This document shows, piece by piece, positions 17,873 through 28,448 of a stretch of 64,000 bases of DNA. The DNA is taken from NCBI GenBank assembly GCA_020544565.1, contig CP078014.1, positions 440,574 to 504,573 on the forward strand. The letters are read 5' to 3'. Made by a program: the position numbers and the translations under genes. This DNA is from Bradyrhizobiaceae bacterium. Lineage in GTDB: Bacteria; Pseudomonadota; Alphaproteobacteria; Rhizobiales; Xanthobacteraceae. The notes below the pieces were generated by a model. The model was not told where the DNA came from and did no database searches. It was given only the letters and a program-made list of their open reading frames with translations. Within the stretch, counting starts at the first letter, position 1. Each line of letters starts with the position of its first letter.

Positions 17873-20800
17873 ATGCTCAAGGAAGCCACTGTCTCGCTGG
17901 AAGACAAGTACACGCTGGAGCGCGGACGCATCTATCTGTCCGGCGTGCAGGCCCTCGTCCGGCTGCCGCTGATGCAGCGCGCCCGCGATCGGAAGAACGG
18001 TCTCAACACCGGCGGCTTCATCTCCGGATATCGCGGTTCGCCGCTCGGCAATTATGACAGCGCGCTGTGGCGTGCCCGCTCGCATCTGGTGGCCGAGAAC
18101 ATCCGGTTCGAGCCGGGTCTCAACGAGGATCTTGCCGCCACCGCCGTCTGGGGCAGCCAGCAGGTCGGGCTGTTTCCGGGCGCCGAGGTCCAGGGCGTTT
18201 TCGGCATCTGGTATGGCAAGGGGCCGGGCGTCGATCGCTCGGTGGATGCGCTGAAGCATGCCAACGCGGCCGGGACCTCGCGATTCGGCGGCGTGCTGGC
18301 GCTGGCGGGCGACGACCACGGCTGCCAGTCCTCGACGCTGGCGCATCAGAGCGAGCAGGTGTTTCAGGCCGCGATGATGCCGATCCTCAATCCGTCGACG
18401 GTGCAGGAATATCTCGATTTCGGCCTCTTCGGATTTGCGCTGTCCCGTTTCTCCGGATGCTGGATCGGTTTCAAGGCGATCTCCGAGGCGGCGGAAAGTT
18501 CGGCCTCGATCGACGTCGATCCCGACCGGCTTCAATTCGTGACGCCGGCGGATTTCGAGGCGCCCGTCGGGGGCCTGCACATCCGCTGGCCGGATCCGCC
18601 GCTCGACGCGGAAGCGCGGCTGCACGGGCCGAAGATGGCGGCGGTGGCGGCGTTCGCGCGGGCCAATCCGGTCGACCGCCTTGTTCTCGATTCACCGCAG
18701 GCGCGCTTCGGCATTCTGACCACCGGCAAGGCTTACCTCGATGTCCGTCAGGCGCTGGCCGAACTGGGGCTGAACGAGGAGCGGTGCCGGGATCTCGGCC
18801 TGCGCGTCTACAAGGTCGGGCTGACCTGGCCGCTCGAAGTGGAGGGCGCGCGGAATTTCGCGCGCGGTCTCGCCGACGTTCTGGTGGTCGAGGAGAAACA
18901 GGGCTTCATCGAGCAGCAGTTCACCCAGGCGCTCTACAACATGGATGCGTCGCACCGGCCGAGCGTGGTCGGCAAGCGCAGCGAGAACGGCGCCGAACTT
19001 CTGCCGAGCAAAGGCGAACTGTCGCCGACGCTGGTGGCGCGGGCGATCGTCTCCCGGCTGGCGCGAATGGGAATCGACAGCCAGGCGCTGGCCCAGCGCG
19101 TCGCGCGGCTGGAGAGCTTCGAACTGGTGGCCACCACGCCCCAGATCAAATCGGTGCGCTCGCCGTTCTTCTGCTCCGGCTGTCCGCACAACTCCTCCAC
19201 CGTGGTTCCGGAAGGCAGCCGCGCGATGGCGGGCATCGGCTGCCATAGCATGGCGATGTGGATGCCGGCGCGCCGCACCGATCTCGTCACCCACATGGGC
19301 GCGGAAGGCGTCAACTGGATCGGGCAGGCGCATTTCACGCGCGAAAAGCACGTCTTCCAGAACCTGGGCGACGGCACCTACACCCACAGTGGCCTGCTGG
19401 CGATCCGTGCCGCCGCCGTGGCCGGCGTCAACATCACCTACAAGATTCTCTACAACGACGCGGTCGCGATGACCGGCGGCCAGTCGGCCGAAGGCAGCTA
19501 CAACGTGCCGCAGATCGCCGCGCAGGTGGCGGCCGAAGGCGCGCGCCGCATCGTCATCGTGTCCGACGAGCCGGGCAAATATGGCGCCGTCAGCGGCCTT
19601 CCCGCCGGGGTGACGGTGCATGACCGCAGCGACCTCGATGCCGTCCAGCGCGAATTGCGCGATATTCCGGGGCTGACGATCTTGATCTACGATCAGACCT
19701 GCGCGGCCGAGAAGCGCCGCCGCCGCAAGCGCGGGCAGTTTCCGGACCCGCAGAAGCGCGTCTTCATCAACCATCAGGTCTGCGAAGGCTGCGGCGATTG
19801 TTCGGTCAAGTCCAACTGCGTCTCGGTCCGTCCGCTGGAAACCGAACTCGGACGCAAGCGGACGATCGATCAGTCGAGCTGCAACAAGGACTATTCCTGT
19901 CTCAACGGCTTCTGCCCAAGCTTCGTCACCGTGCATGGCGGCAAGCTTCGCAAGGCCGAGAAGAAGGCCGCCCGTATTGCGGACGATCCGTTTGCGGCGC
20001 TGCCCGAGCCGCCGCCGCTGGCGCTGAACGAACCTTACAACGTGCTGGTGACCGGAATCGGCGGCACAGGCGTCATCACGCTCGGCGCCATTCTGGGAAT
20101 GGCCGCCCATCTCGAAGGCAAGGGCTGCACCGCGCTGGATTTCACCGGCCTCGCCCAGAAGAATGGCGCGGTGATGAGCCATCTGCGGATCGCGCCCGCG
20201 CCCGAGGACCTGTCGGTCACGCGCATTCCGGTCGGCGGGGCCAATCTGCTGATCGGCTGCGACATGGTGGTGGCGGCCGGCGCACAGGCGCTGTCGCGTC
20301 TCGAGAACGGCGTCTCCCGCGCGGTGATCAACATGTCGCTGGTGCCGACCGCGAGCTTCGTGGCCGACGGCAACGTCGATTTCGAGGAACGGCAGATTTT
20401 CGAGGCGCTGCGGGCCGCCGTCGGCGGCAAGGGCCTCGATCTCGTCGACGGCGCGCGGATCGCCACCGCCCTGATGGGCGATTCCATCGCCACCAATCTT
20501 TTCATGCTGGGCTTCGCCTTCCAGAAGGGGCTGGTGCCGGTCGGTCTCGCCGCGCTGGAGCGTGCCATCGAAATCAACGGCACGTCCGTCGATGCCAACA
20601 AGCAGACCTTTGCATGGGGACGGCTCGCCGCGCACGATCCGGCGCGGGTCGAAGCGGCGATTGCCCCCAACGTCGTGCCGCTGGAGGTGCCGAAATCTGT
20701 CGAGGCCCGCGTCGTCTACCGTGCCGATATCCTTACCCGCTATCAGGATGCGGCCTACGCCGAGAGCTACCGCAATCTGGTGTCCCGCGTGCGGGACGCC

Positions 20801-21355
20801 GAGATGCGGTGCATACCCGGCAGCACCGCATTGTGGGAGGCCGCCGCCCTCGGCCTGTTCAAGCTGATGGCGATCAAGGACGAGTACGAAGTTGCCCGCC
20901 TTTATACGGACGGTGCTTTCCTGGCGGATCTGCAGCGGCAGTTCGAAGGCGACTATCGGCTCGAATTTCATCTGGCGCCGCCGTTGCTGGCGAAGCGCGA
21001 TGCGGCGAGCGGCCATCTCAGGAAGCGTGCGTTCGGTCCGTGGATGTTCCGCCTGTTCGGCCTGCTCGCGAAACTGCGCGGGCTGCGGGGCGGCGCCTTC
21101 GACATCTTCGGCTACACGGCCGAACGTCGAATGGAACGGCAACTGCGGATGGATTATCAGGGCCTGCTCGAGCGGCTGATCGCGGGGTTGACGCCGGAGA
21201 ACCATGCCGTCGCGGTCGAACTGGCGAAGCTGCCCGAGACCATCAGGGGCTTCGGCCATGTCAAGGAGCGCCACGCGGCGACGGCCCGCGAACGGGAGGC
21301 AGATCTGATCGCGAAGTTTGACGATCCCTCACTTCTCAAGGTGGCTGCCGAGTGA
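17873..21355 (+). CDS. Indolepyruvate:ferredoxin oxidoreductase family protein (fused alpha-beta)
   Basis: Giant 2-oxoacid:ferredoxin oxidoreductase of 1160 residues that would convert an aryl or branched 2-oxo acid and CoA to acyl-CoA, CO2 and reduced ferredoxin. Order: pyrimidine-binding domain (about 20-400), a CSGCPHNSS block (434), the TPP-binding domain with GDGTYTHSG near 498, a Cys-rich iron-sulfur region (VCEGCGDC near 637, then SCNKDYSCLNGFC), an IorB-like gamma domain (VTGIGGTGVITLG, about 720-910) and a C-terminal DUF6537-type region. A TTG at 17867 is in frame, but the ATG at 17873 lies 6 bp after AAGGA and is preferred. Its stop overlaps the TetR GTG. Confidence 0.9.
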   Translation: MLKEATVSLEDKYTLERGRIYLSGVQALVRLPLMQRARDRKNGLNTGGFISGYRGSPLGNYDSALWRARSHLVAENIRFEPGLNEDLAATAVWGSQQVGLFPGAEVQGVFGIWYGKGPGVDRSVDALKHANAAGTSRFGGVLALAGDDHGCQSSTLAHQSEQVFQAAMMPILNPSTVQEYLDFGLFGFALSRFSGCWIGFKAISEAAESSASIDVDPDRLQFVTPADFEAPVGGLHIRWPDPPLDAEARLHGPKMAAVAAFARANPVDRLVLDSPQARFGILTTGKAYLDVRQALAELGLNEERCRDLGLRVYKVGLTWPLEVEGARNFARGLADVLVVEEKQGFIEQQFTQALYNMDASHRPSVVGKRSENGAELLPSKGELSPTLVARAIVSRLARMGIDSQALAQRVARLESFELVATTPQIKSVRSPFFCSGCPHNSSTVVPEGSRAMAGIGCHSMAMWMPARRTDLVTHMGAEGVNWIGQAHFTREKHVFQNLGDGTYTHSGLLAIRAAAVAGVNITYKILYNDAVAMTGGQSAEGSYNVPQIAAQVAAEGARRIVIVSDEPGKYGAVSGLPAGVTVHDRSDLDAVQRELRDIPGLTILIYDQTCAAEKRRRRKRGQFPDPQKRVFINHQVCEGCGDCSVKSNCVSVRPLETELGRKRTIDQSSCNKDYSCLNGFCPSFVTVHGGKLRKAEKKAARIADDPFAALPEPPPLALNEPYNVLVTGIGGTGVITLGAILGMAAHLEGKGCTALDFTGLAQKNGAVMSHLRIAPAPEDLSVTRIPVGGANLLIGCDMVVAAGAQALSRLENGVSRAVINMSLVPTASFVADGNVDFEERQIFEALRAAVGGKGLDLVDGARIATALMGDSIATNLFMLGFAFQKGLVPVGLAALERAIEINGTSVDANKQTFAWGRLAAHDPARVEAAIAPNVVPLEVPKSVEARVVYRADILTRYQDAAYAESYRNLVSRVRDAEMRCIPGSTALWEAAALGLFKLMAIKDEYEVARLYTDGAFLADLQRQFEGDYRLEFHLAPPLLAKRDAASGHLRKRAFGPWMFRLFGLLAKLRGLRGGAFDIFGYTAERRMERQLRMDYQGLLERLIAGLTPENHAVAVELAKLPETIRGFGHVKERHAATAREREADLIAKFDDPSLLKVAAE

Positions 21356-22077
21356 ACGAGAAGATCAATGCGCGCAGCAGGCATTCCCTTTTCATGAAGG
21401 CAGAGGCGAACGCCCGCCCGCCGGTGCGGCTGGCATCGATGGTGAACAAGCGGAGGGCGGAGCCGTCGCAGCAGGCCACGGTCGATCGTCTGTGCGATGC
21501 CGCGCTCGAACTGTTCGTGAAGAAGGGATACCGGGCGACGACGATCGACGAGATCGCGCGTCGCGTCCGCCTGACCAAGGGGGCGGTCTATTATCATTTC
21601 CGCAGCAAGGCCGATTTACTCGATACGATCGTCGAACGCGTCAGGAACGAGTATCCGTGCGGCATTCCGGAGGGCGACGGGCCGCGCGAGAAGCTCGTCA
21701 ATTTTTTCCATACGCAGGCCAAGTGGGCGATCGAGCGCCCGACCAACCTGCTGTTGATGATCCTGATGTCGGTCGAATTCAAGGACACCAAGAGCGCCAC
21801 CAAGCTGAAGATCGATGCCATTTACGCCGACATGTCGGACGCCATCGCGAAGATCGTCGACGAAGGCAAGGAGCTCGGCGTGTTTTCCAGCCCGCTGTCG
21901 TCGCGGCAGCTCGGCGCGTTCTATGTCGCGGCCCATGACGGCATGATGCTCGAATGGTATCGCGGCGGCCGCAAGCTGCAAAAGGGCGTGGAGCTGGTTC
22001 AGGCCCTGCGCACATCGATGCTGAGCGCGCTGTCGGCTGCCGATGCCGGCGGAAAATCCACTGCGACACCGACTTAG
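21352..22077 (+). CDS. TetR family transcriptional regulator (paralogue of 3085-3777)
   Basis: Regulator of 241 residues whose GTG start overlaps the oxidoreductase stop (GTGA), so it is coupled to the catabolic operon and probably autoregulated. The helix-turn-helix is [20 protein letters not shown], and the ligand domain shares [15 protein letters not shown] with the other TetR. An ATG at 21394 is an alternative start. It is a likely ligand of the palindromes at 7792-7805 and 23215-23226; the inducer would be a pathway acyl-CoA or acid (inference). Confidence 0.88.
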   Translation: MNEKINARSRHSLFMKAEANARPPVRLASMVNKRRAEPSQQATVDRLCDAALELFVKKGYRATTIDEIARRVRLTKGAVYYHFRSKADLLDTIVERVRNEYPCGIPEGDGPREKLVNFFHTQAKWAIERPTNLLLMILMSVEFKDTKSATKLKIDAIYADMSDAIAKIVDEGKELGVFSSPLSSRQLGAFYVAAHDGMMLEWYRGGRKLQKGVELVQALRTSMLSALSAADAGGKSTATPT

Positions 22078-22079
22078 CT

Positions 22080-22109
22080 CGCGGCTCCGCCGGATGTGGC
22101 GGAGCCGCG
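22080..22109. terminator. Hairpin between convergent TetR and hydrolase genes
   Basis: A perfect 12-bp stem, CGCGGCTCCGCC / GGCGGAGCCGCG with a 6-base loop, starts 3 bp after the TetR stop. There is no long T run on either side, so it may act as a weak bidirectional terminator. Confidence 0.55.
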
Positions 22110-22119
22110 TTCGTTGCGC

Positions 22120-23151
22120 TCAGATGCCGAGTTCGCCGCGGAGCGCGTGCGCGGCCAGAAGGAAGAAGCCCTGTCCGAACAGGGTTGTCCCGAACGGCAC
22201 GCCGGGACCGCCCGGCGGCACCGCCACGCCCGGCACCGCGCCATCGTTCTGCACCGAGCCGGCGACGACCTGCCAGGCTTTGACGGCGCCCGCGATGAAA
22301 TCGTCGCCGACGATCTTCTGGCGCGCCGCCGTTCGCGCGGCATAGGCATACATCAGCGTCGCCGACGCTTCGAATTTCGCATAGCGGTCGTCGAGGATGT
22401 GATGGAAGAAGCCGGAGCGGTCCTGGTGGACGCGCATGGCTTCGAGGGCGCGGCGGCATGTCTCCGCGACGACGCCGGCTTTGGCGTGATCGGGAGCCAT
22501 CGCCAGCATGTCCACGGAGCAGGCGACCAGCCAGCCGTTGCCGCGCGCCCACAGCGTCGATTGCGGATAGTGGTTGGGGCGCTCGCACCAGGCGTGCCGC
22601 GCGAGATGGACGTGCGGGTCGACCAGATGCTTGACGTGAATCTCGAACTGGCGGAACGCCTCGTCGATAGTGGACTGCTGCCCGGTCAGCTTGCCGTAGC
22701 GGATCAGGAACGGGCACATCATGTAGAGAAAATCGACCCACAATTCGGGGGCTTCGACCCGCGCGCAGATGCCGCCTTCGGTGGTCCGGGGCGCGGCGAG
22801 GAGCGCATCCATCTGCAATCTGGCGGCCTCCATGTAACGCGCTTCCTTGGTGCGCTCGTAGAAGCCGAGCAGGGGGTAGCCGAGGCTGGCGGAAAGGCTG
22901 GCCGTCGGCGTGAACGTCGAGACGTGGCCGGCCGGAAGATTCAGCCGCTCGCTGTAGTTGAGGCAGCCTTCGGAAGTCTGGGTGTCGACGGCGCGGTCCA
23001 TCCATGTCTGGATCGCGGCGATCGAGTCGTCGCGCTCCCATGCCAGAACGCCGGTCAGCGCCGGGGCTTTCTCCCAGTAGTCGCGCTCGTAGGGATTGTT
23101 GACGGTGTAGGCGATGACTTTCTCGACGAGCTTCGAAGGTTCGATGGCCAC
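22120..23151 (-). CDS. GH88/GH105-like unsaturated glycuronyl hydrolase
   Basis: Protein of 343 residues with the alpha/alpha-barrel pattern of glycoside hydrolase families 88 and 105, which remove unsaturated uronic acids from pectin- or glycosaminoglycan-derived oligosaccharides by a hydration mechanism. Key marks are [14 protein letters not shown] (the Asp in WVD matches the catalytic Asp of YteR-type enzymes) and [19 protein letters not shown]. No signal peptide, so it acts in the cytoplasm. It is convergent with the TetR gene, and a TetR-type palindrome lies 64 bp upstream. Why a uronide hydrolase sits beside CoA-ester genes is not explained; the true substrate may be a uronide-like conjugate. 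Confidence 0.82.
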   Translation of the reverse strand: MAIEPSKLVEKVIAYTVNNPYERDYWEKAPALTGVLAWERDDSIAAIQTWMDRAVDTQTSEGCLNYSERLNLPAGHVSTFTPTASLSASLGYPLLGFYERTKEARYMEAARLQMDALLAAPRTTEGGICARVEAPELWVDFLYMMCPFLIRYGKLTGQQSTIDEAFRQFEIHVKHLVDPHVHLARHAWCERPNHYPQSTLWARGNGWLVACSVDMLAMAPDHAKAGVVAETCRRALEAMRVHQDRSGFFHHILDDRYAKFEASATLMYAYAARTAARQKIVGDDFIAGAVKAWQVVAGSVQNDGAVPGVAVPPGGPGVPFGTTLFGQGFFLLAAHALRGELGI

Positions 23152-23214
23152 GCGCTGTCCTTTCCTTGTTTGCCGGACTTTTTTGAAAGCGGAAGATCGC
23201 GATCAATCTACAAC

Positions 23215-23226
23215 CCGACCGGTCGG
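23215..23226. promoter_or_regulatory. Perfect palindrome upstream of the hydrolase gene, candidate TetR operator
   Basis: CCGACCGGTCGG is a perfect 12-bp palindrome, extended by AC/GTAT flanks. Read as CCGAC-N2-GTCGG it matches the CCAAC-N2-GTTGG repeat at the transporter promoter. It is 64 bp upstream of the hydrolase start and suggests shared control by one of the TetR paralogues. Confidence 0.55.
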
Positions 23227-23594
23227 TATGTAAATGGGAATTGGCTTGTTTGCGCTGGATTGCTGACAGGTTGCGGGTGAGGCGGCGGGTGCGCGCGTCG
23301 CCGGTCTGCGACCTGTCCGCAGCTTCGTCGGGCACGTCGACATCCGAGGTGCGGGACATCCATGCTGGCGAATTTGGGAAATCCATTCCCTCGCTGAACT
23401 GGACGTAAGTTGAGGTAAGGGCGGTGACGGCAGGCTGAGGCACAGGCGATGAAGGCGACACGGACAGCGTCGCCGACCATTTGATGACGTTCCACCACAT
23501 CCAAGCCGGGCGACCTTCCGCCTTCCGTCTGCCGGTACAGCCGAATTGGGCCAGTTGAGAGAAGCGTATTGAACCGTACCCACCTCCCAGAAAA

Positions 23595-23609
23595 GAACAT
23601 ATTGCGAAC
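23595..23609. promoter_or_regulatory. SOS box (LexA site) of recA
   Basis: GAAC-ATATTGC-GAAC is an exact match to the alphaproteobacterial LexA operator GAAC-N7-GAAC. It is 122 bp upstream of the recA start. A third GAAC follows at 23613-23616. Confidence 0.85.
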
Positions 23610-23731
23610 AAGGAACAAATAGGGTACATATCTCCAATCGGATCCAGCCCGATTCCGGTCCGCCGCTTCAGGGGAAGCCCGACACAAGCCCTTTGTCCGG
23701 CCGGCGAATCCCGTTCATAAGGAGGATGACA

Positions 23732-24820
<1,089 letters not shown>

Positions 24821-25290
24821 GGCGCGTTCAAGCGGAGGCGAGGCGGCCTTTGCCGACCGAAGCCGGCTATGGCCGGCGAAGGCCGGTTCGCGTCAGCAAG
24901 ACGCGACTGATTGAAAAGTTCATTTTCGAGCCCGGGCCTTGGCCTGGGTCAGGTTCGATCCGGAAAGACGGGAATCCTTTCCGGGCCTTCATCGTACCTT
25001 CGGAAGCAAGCGGGCGTTGTGGATGTCGAGTTGCCGACACCCCCAGCGCCCGATTTGTTTTGGAAAGAGCAGGACAGGTCGCGTTTCTTTCAGCGTCGTC
25101 CCGGCCAAGCGCAGCACGAGCCGGGGCCCATAATCCCTGAACTTGGTGCGGCGCGTTGTGCGTTAGATACCTGCGTTCGACACCTGCGTTGTGCCTGGAG
25201 CATTTTCGAGCGAAGTGGAAACCGGCCTGCGCCGGCCATAGCCTGCTTCGGTCGCGGCGCCCGGTTCGCGTGAAGAAAATGCGACCGAAC
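24821..25290. repeat. Gene-free region with two copies of a dispersed palindromic repeat (family A)
   Basis: About 470 bp between recA and the gcvP terminator with no supportable gene. Copies of a repeat built from CATTTTCGAGCGAAGTGG and GGTTCGCGTGAAGAAAATGCG arms lie at about 24860-24930 (arms rearranged) and 25200-25290. Related pieces occur at 30489-30515 and 38009-38064. The GCCGGCTATGGCCGGC and GGCCTGCGCCGGCC segments can fold into hairpins. The piece between the copies shows nothing I can name. Confidence 0.6.
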
Positions 25291-25335
25291 AAAAACTGAG
25301 AGCCCCCGCTTCGATCCCGTCGAAGCGGGGGCTCT
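25291..25335 (-). terminator. Rho-independent terminator of the gcv operon
   Basis: A perfect 16-bp stem (25299-25314 with 25320-25335, 5-base loop) is followed on the minus strand by AGTTTTTG. It lies about 60 bp beyond the gcvP stop. A second hairpin, GTCCTCGC-ctgg-GCGAGGAC (25358-25377), precedes it. Confidence 0.8.
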
Positions 25336-25396
25336 AACAGTACAACCGGGAGTCCGGGTCCTCGCCTGGGCGAGGACGCTTGAAGCGGGGGCCGTG

Positions 25397-28258
25397 TTAC
25401 TCCGCTGCCTGGGCGTAGTCCGCCACCGGCGGGCACGAGCAGACGAGGTTGCGGTCGCCGTAGACGTTGTCGACTCGGCCCACCGGCGACCAGTATTTGT
25501 CGGTGCGTGGCGAGCCGGACGGGAAGCAGCCCTCGGCGCGGCCGTAGGGCCGCTGCCAGTGGTCGTCGGCGATATCGTGCACGGTGTGCGGCGCATGGCG
25601 CAGCGGCGAGGCTTCGATCGGCCAGCGTCCGGCCTCGACCTCGGCGATCTCGTGCCGGATCGCGATCATGGCGTCGCAGAAGCGGTCGAGTTCGGCCTTG
25701 GCTTCGGACTCCGTCGGCTCGATCATCAGCGTGCCCGGCACCGGGAAGCTCATGGTCGGGGCGTGGAAGCCGTAATCGATCAGGCGCTTGGCGATATCGT
25801 CGACGGTCACGCCCGAGGTCGTTTTCAGTCCGCGCGGATCGACGATGCATTCATGCGCGACGCGGCCGTTGTGGTTGCGGTAGAGCACCGGGAAGTGCGG
25901 ATCGAGCCGTTGCGCGATGTAGTTGGCGTTGAGGATCGCCGCTTCCGTGGCGCGCCGCAGGCCGTCGCCGCCCATCATCAGGATGTAGATGTAGGAGATC
26001 ACCAGGATCGACGCCGAGCCGTAAGGCGCGGCCGACACCGCTTCCACCGCGACCTTGCCGCCGGACTCGTGACCCGGCAGGAACGGCGCGAGATGCGCCT
26101 TGACGCCGATCGGGCCCATGCCCGGGCCGCCGCCGCCGTGGGGAATGCAGAAGGTCTTGTGCAGGTTGAGGTGGCTGACATCCGCGCCGTAGTCGCCGGG
26201 GCGGGCGAGACCCACCTGCGCGTTGAGATTGGCGCCGTCGAGATAGACCTGCCCGCCATGGGCATGGACGATGTCGCAGATCTCGCGGATGCGCTCCTCG
26301 AACACGCCGTGGGTCGAGGGATAGGTGATCATCACCGCGGCGAGCCGGTCGGCGTGCTGGGCGGCCTTGCGGCGCAGGTCGTCGACATCGACGTTGCCGC
26401 CGGCGTCACAGGCCACCACCACCACGTCCATGCCCGCCATGTGGGCCGAGGCCGGATTGGTGCCGTGGGCCGAGGAGGGGATCAGGCACACGGTGCGCTG
26501 CGCGTCGCCGCGAGAGGCATGATAGGCGCGGATCGCCAGCAGCCCGGCATATTCGCCCTGCGCGCCGGAGTTCGGCTGCAGCGACACCGCGTCATAGCCG
26601 GTGATGTCCGCGAGCCACTTCTCCAGCGTCGCGAACAGGGCGTGATAGCCCGCCGCCTGCTCTTTCGGCGCGAACGGATGCAGGTTGGCGAATTCCGGCC
26701 ACGTCACCGGGATCATCTCGGTGGTGGCGTTGAGCTTCATGGTGCAGGAGCCGAGCGGGATCATGGCGCGGTCGAGCGCGAGGTCGCGGTCGGCGAGCCT
26801 GCGCATGTAGCGCAGCAGTTCCGTTTCCGAGCGATGGGCGTGGAACACGGGATGGGTGAGGAAGTCGCTGGCGCGGGCGAGGCCGGCCGGCAGCGCGTCG
26901 CGTGCGTCCTTCTCTACCTCGGCATAGGCGAGGTTGCCGCCGAAGACGCGCCACACCCGCTCCACGATCGCGGGGGTGGTGGTTTCGTCGAGCGCGATGC
27001 CGATGGTGGTCTCGCCGAGCCGCAGATTGATGCGTTCATGGGCGGCGCGGGCGATAATGTCGTGCCGCGCGCCGTTCACTGCCACGCTCACCGTGTCGAA
27101 GAAGGCGTCGTTGCGCGGCGCGAAGCCGAGCTTGCGCAGGCCCGCCGCCAGCACCGCCGTGCGGCGATGCACGGTGCGCGCGATCTGCGTCAGACCCTCG
27201 GGGCCATGATAGACCGCATACATCGAGGCGATCACGGCGAGCAGCACCTGCGCGGTGCAGATGTTGGAGGTCGCCTTTTCGCGGCGGATATGCTGCTCGC
27301 GGGTCTGCAGCGCGAGGCGATAGGCGGGCGCTCCGCGCGAATCCACCGACAGACCGACGATGCGGCCGGGCAGCGCGCGCTTGAGCGCGTCCTTCACCGC
27401 CATGTAGGCCGCGTGCGGGCCGCCATAGCCCATCGGCACCCCGAAGCGCTGGGTCGAGCCGATGGCGATGTCGGCGCCGAGTTCGCCGGGCGAGGCGAGC
27501 AGCGTCAGCGCCAGCGGATCGGCGGCGATCACCGCGATGCCGCCCTTGGCCTTCAGCGCGGCGATGGCCGCGCGCGGATCGCCGACGCCGCCATGGGTGC
27601 CGGGATACTGGAACAGCGCGCCGAATACGTCGGCGGCCTCAAGGTCGCGCGCGGGATCGCCGACGATCAGCGTCCAGCCGAGCGGCTCGGCGCGGGTGCG
27701 CAGCACCGCCAGCGTCTGCGGATGCACCTCGTGGTCAACGAAGAATGCCTTGGTTTTGACGGTGGACGAACGCTCGGCCAGCGCCATCGCTTCCGCCGCC
27801 GCGGTGCCCTCGTCAAGCAGCGACGCGTTGGCGATGTCGAGCCCGGTGAGGTCGCAGATCATGGTCTGGAAGTTGAACAGCGCCTCCAGCCGCCCCTGGC
27901 TGATTTCGGGCTGGTAGGGCGTGTAGGCCGTGTACCAGGCGGGGTTTTCCAGGATGTTGCGCTGGATCACCGCGGGCATGAGGGTGCCGGAATAGCCTTG
28001 GCCGATCAGCGAGGTGAACGTCTCGTTGCGGTTCGCGATCGCGCGCATATGCGCCAGCGCCTCGGTCTCACTGAGCGGCGGGCCGAGATCGAGCGGAGCC
28101 TGCTGCCGGATCGAGGCCGGCAGCGTCTCGCTCATCAACGCATCGAGGCTCGGCGCGCCGACGGCGGCGAGCATCGCCTCGATATCGCGCGGCGAGGGGC
28201 CGATGTGGCGGCGGGCGAAATCGATGGCGGGTTCGGCGGGCTTGCGATGAGTCGTCAT
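25397..28258 (-). CDS. gcvP: Glycine dehydrogenase (decarboxylating), P protein
   Basis: PLP enzyme of the glycine cleavage system, 953 residues. It decarboxylates glycine and loads the aminomethyl group onto the lipoyl arm of GcvH. This is the long single-chain form with an N-terminal half ending near residue 440 and a C-terminal half carrying the PLP lysine in [13 protein letters not shown] (near 699) and a [15 protein letters not shown] block. Last gene of the leftward gcvT-gcvH-gcvP unit; a repeat-containing 190-bp gap separates it from gcvH, and a strong terminator follows. Confidence 0.97.
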   Translation of the reverse strand: MTTHRKPAEPAIDFARRHIGPSPRDIEAMLAAVGAPSLDALMSETLPASIRQQAPLDLGPPLSETEALAHMRAIANRNETFTSLIGQGYSGTLMPAVIQRNILENPAWYTAYTPYQPEISQGRLEALFNFQTMICDLTGLDIANASLLDEGTAAAEAMALAERSSTVKTKAFFVDHEVHPQTLAVLRTRAEPLGWTLIVGDPARDLEAADVFGALFQYPGTHGGVGDPRAAIAALKAKGGIAVIAADPLALTLLASPGELGADIAIGSTQRFGVPMGYGGPHAAYMAVKDALKRALPGRIVGLSVDSRGAPAYRLALQTREQHIRREKATSNICTAQVLLAVIASMYAVYHGPEGLTQIARTVHRRTAVLAAGLRKLGFAPRNDAFFDTVSVAVNGARHDIIARAAHERINLRLGETTIGIALDETTTPAIVERVWRVFGGNLAYAEVEKDARDALPAGLARASDFLTHPVFHAHRSETELLRYMRRLADRDLALDRAMIPLGSCTMKLNATTEMIPVTWPEFANLHPFAPKEQAAGYHALFATLEKWLADITGYDAVSLQPNSGAQGEYAGLLAIRAYHASRGDAQRTVCLIPSSAHGTNPASAHMAGMDVVVVACDAGGNVDVDDLRRKAAQHADRLAAVMITYPSTHGVFEERIREICDIVHAHGGQVYLDGANLNAQVGLARPGDYGADVSHLNLHKTFCIPHGGGGPGMGPIGVKAHLAPFLPGHESGGKVAVEAVSAAPYGSASILVISYIYILMMGGDGLRRATEAAILNANYIAQRLDPHFPVLYRNHNGRVAHECIVDPRGLKTTSGVTVDDIAKRLIDYGFHAPTMSFPVPGTLMIEPTESEAKAELDRFCDAMIAIRHEIAEVEAGRWPIEASPLRHAPHTVHDIADDHWQRPYGRAEGCFPSGSPRTDKYWSPVGRVDNVYGDRNLVCSCPPVADYAQAAE

Positions 28259-28301
28259 GGGACGCTCCTTGCGTTCCTAAAGCTGCGATCGAATTGGATT
28301 T

Positions 28302-28418
28302 GACCTCTCCCTCCGGGGAAGAGGTCGCGCGCGAAGCGAGCGGGTGAGGGGGATCGATATTTGATTGTGGGCATGGAAGTCCCCTCACCCCAACCCTCTC
28401 CCCGCGGGGGAGAGGGGG
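28302..28418. repeat. Dispersed repeat in the gcvH-gcvP gap (family D)
   Basis: Two related pyrimidine-rich hairpin arms: a GACCTCT/AGAGGTC-type stem at 28302-28326 and a CCCTCTCCCC/GGGGAGAGGG stem at 28394-28418. This is the CCCTCACCCCAACCCTCTCCCC type of repeat seen in many proteobacterial genomes. It lies inside the operon between gcvH and gcvP. Confidence 0.65.
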
Positions 28419-28448
28419 AATATCTCGCGTGTTGCGCCGTGCTGCGCA

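Larger units (their letters stand above)
23152..23731. other. Intergenic region between the hydrolase and recA
   Basis: 580 bp without a supportable gene. It holds the palindrome at 23215-23226 belonging to the hydrolase promoter and the SOS box at 23595-23609 belonging to recA. The stretch from about 23230 to 23560 shows no conserved coding pattern and no clear structure. Confidence 0.6.

Noticed and set aside
18692-21274. 860-codon open frame opposite the indolepyruvate oxidoreductase gene
   Set aside because: Same explanation: antisense to a real gene with clear motifs, low-complexity translation, no ribosome site.
23208-23687. Minus-strand frames of 144-159 codons in the recA upstream region
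   Set aside because: They run through the SOS box and the recA promoter region, have no ribosome site, and match nothing.
24951-24965. GGTTCGATCC stretch resembling a tRNA T-arm
   Set aside because: No acceptor stem, D-arm or anticodon arm could be built around it; it lies in repeat-derived sequence.
25394-28303. Very long open frame on the plus strand opposite gcvP
   Set aside because: It is antisense to a complete, well-matched gcvP. High GC at third positions keeps the opposite strand free of stops; its translation is Arg/His/Gly-rich and matches no family.
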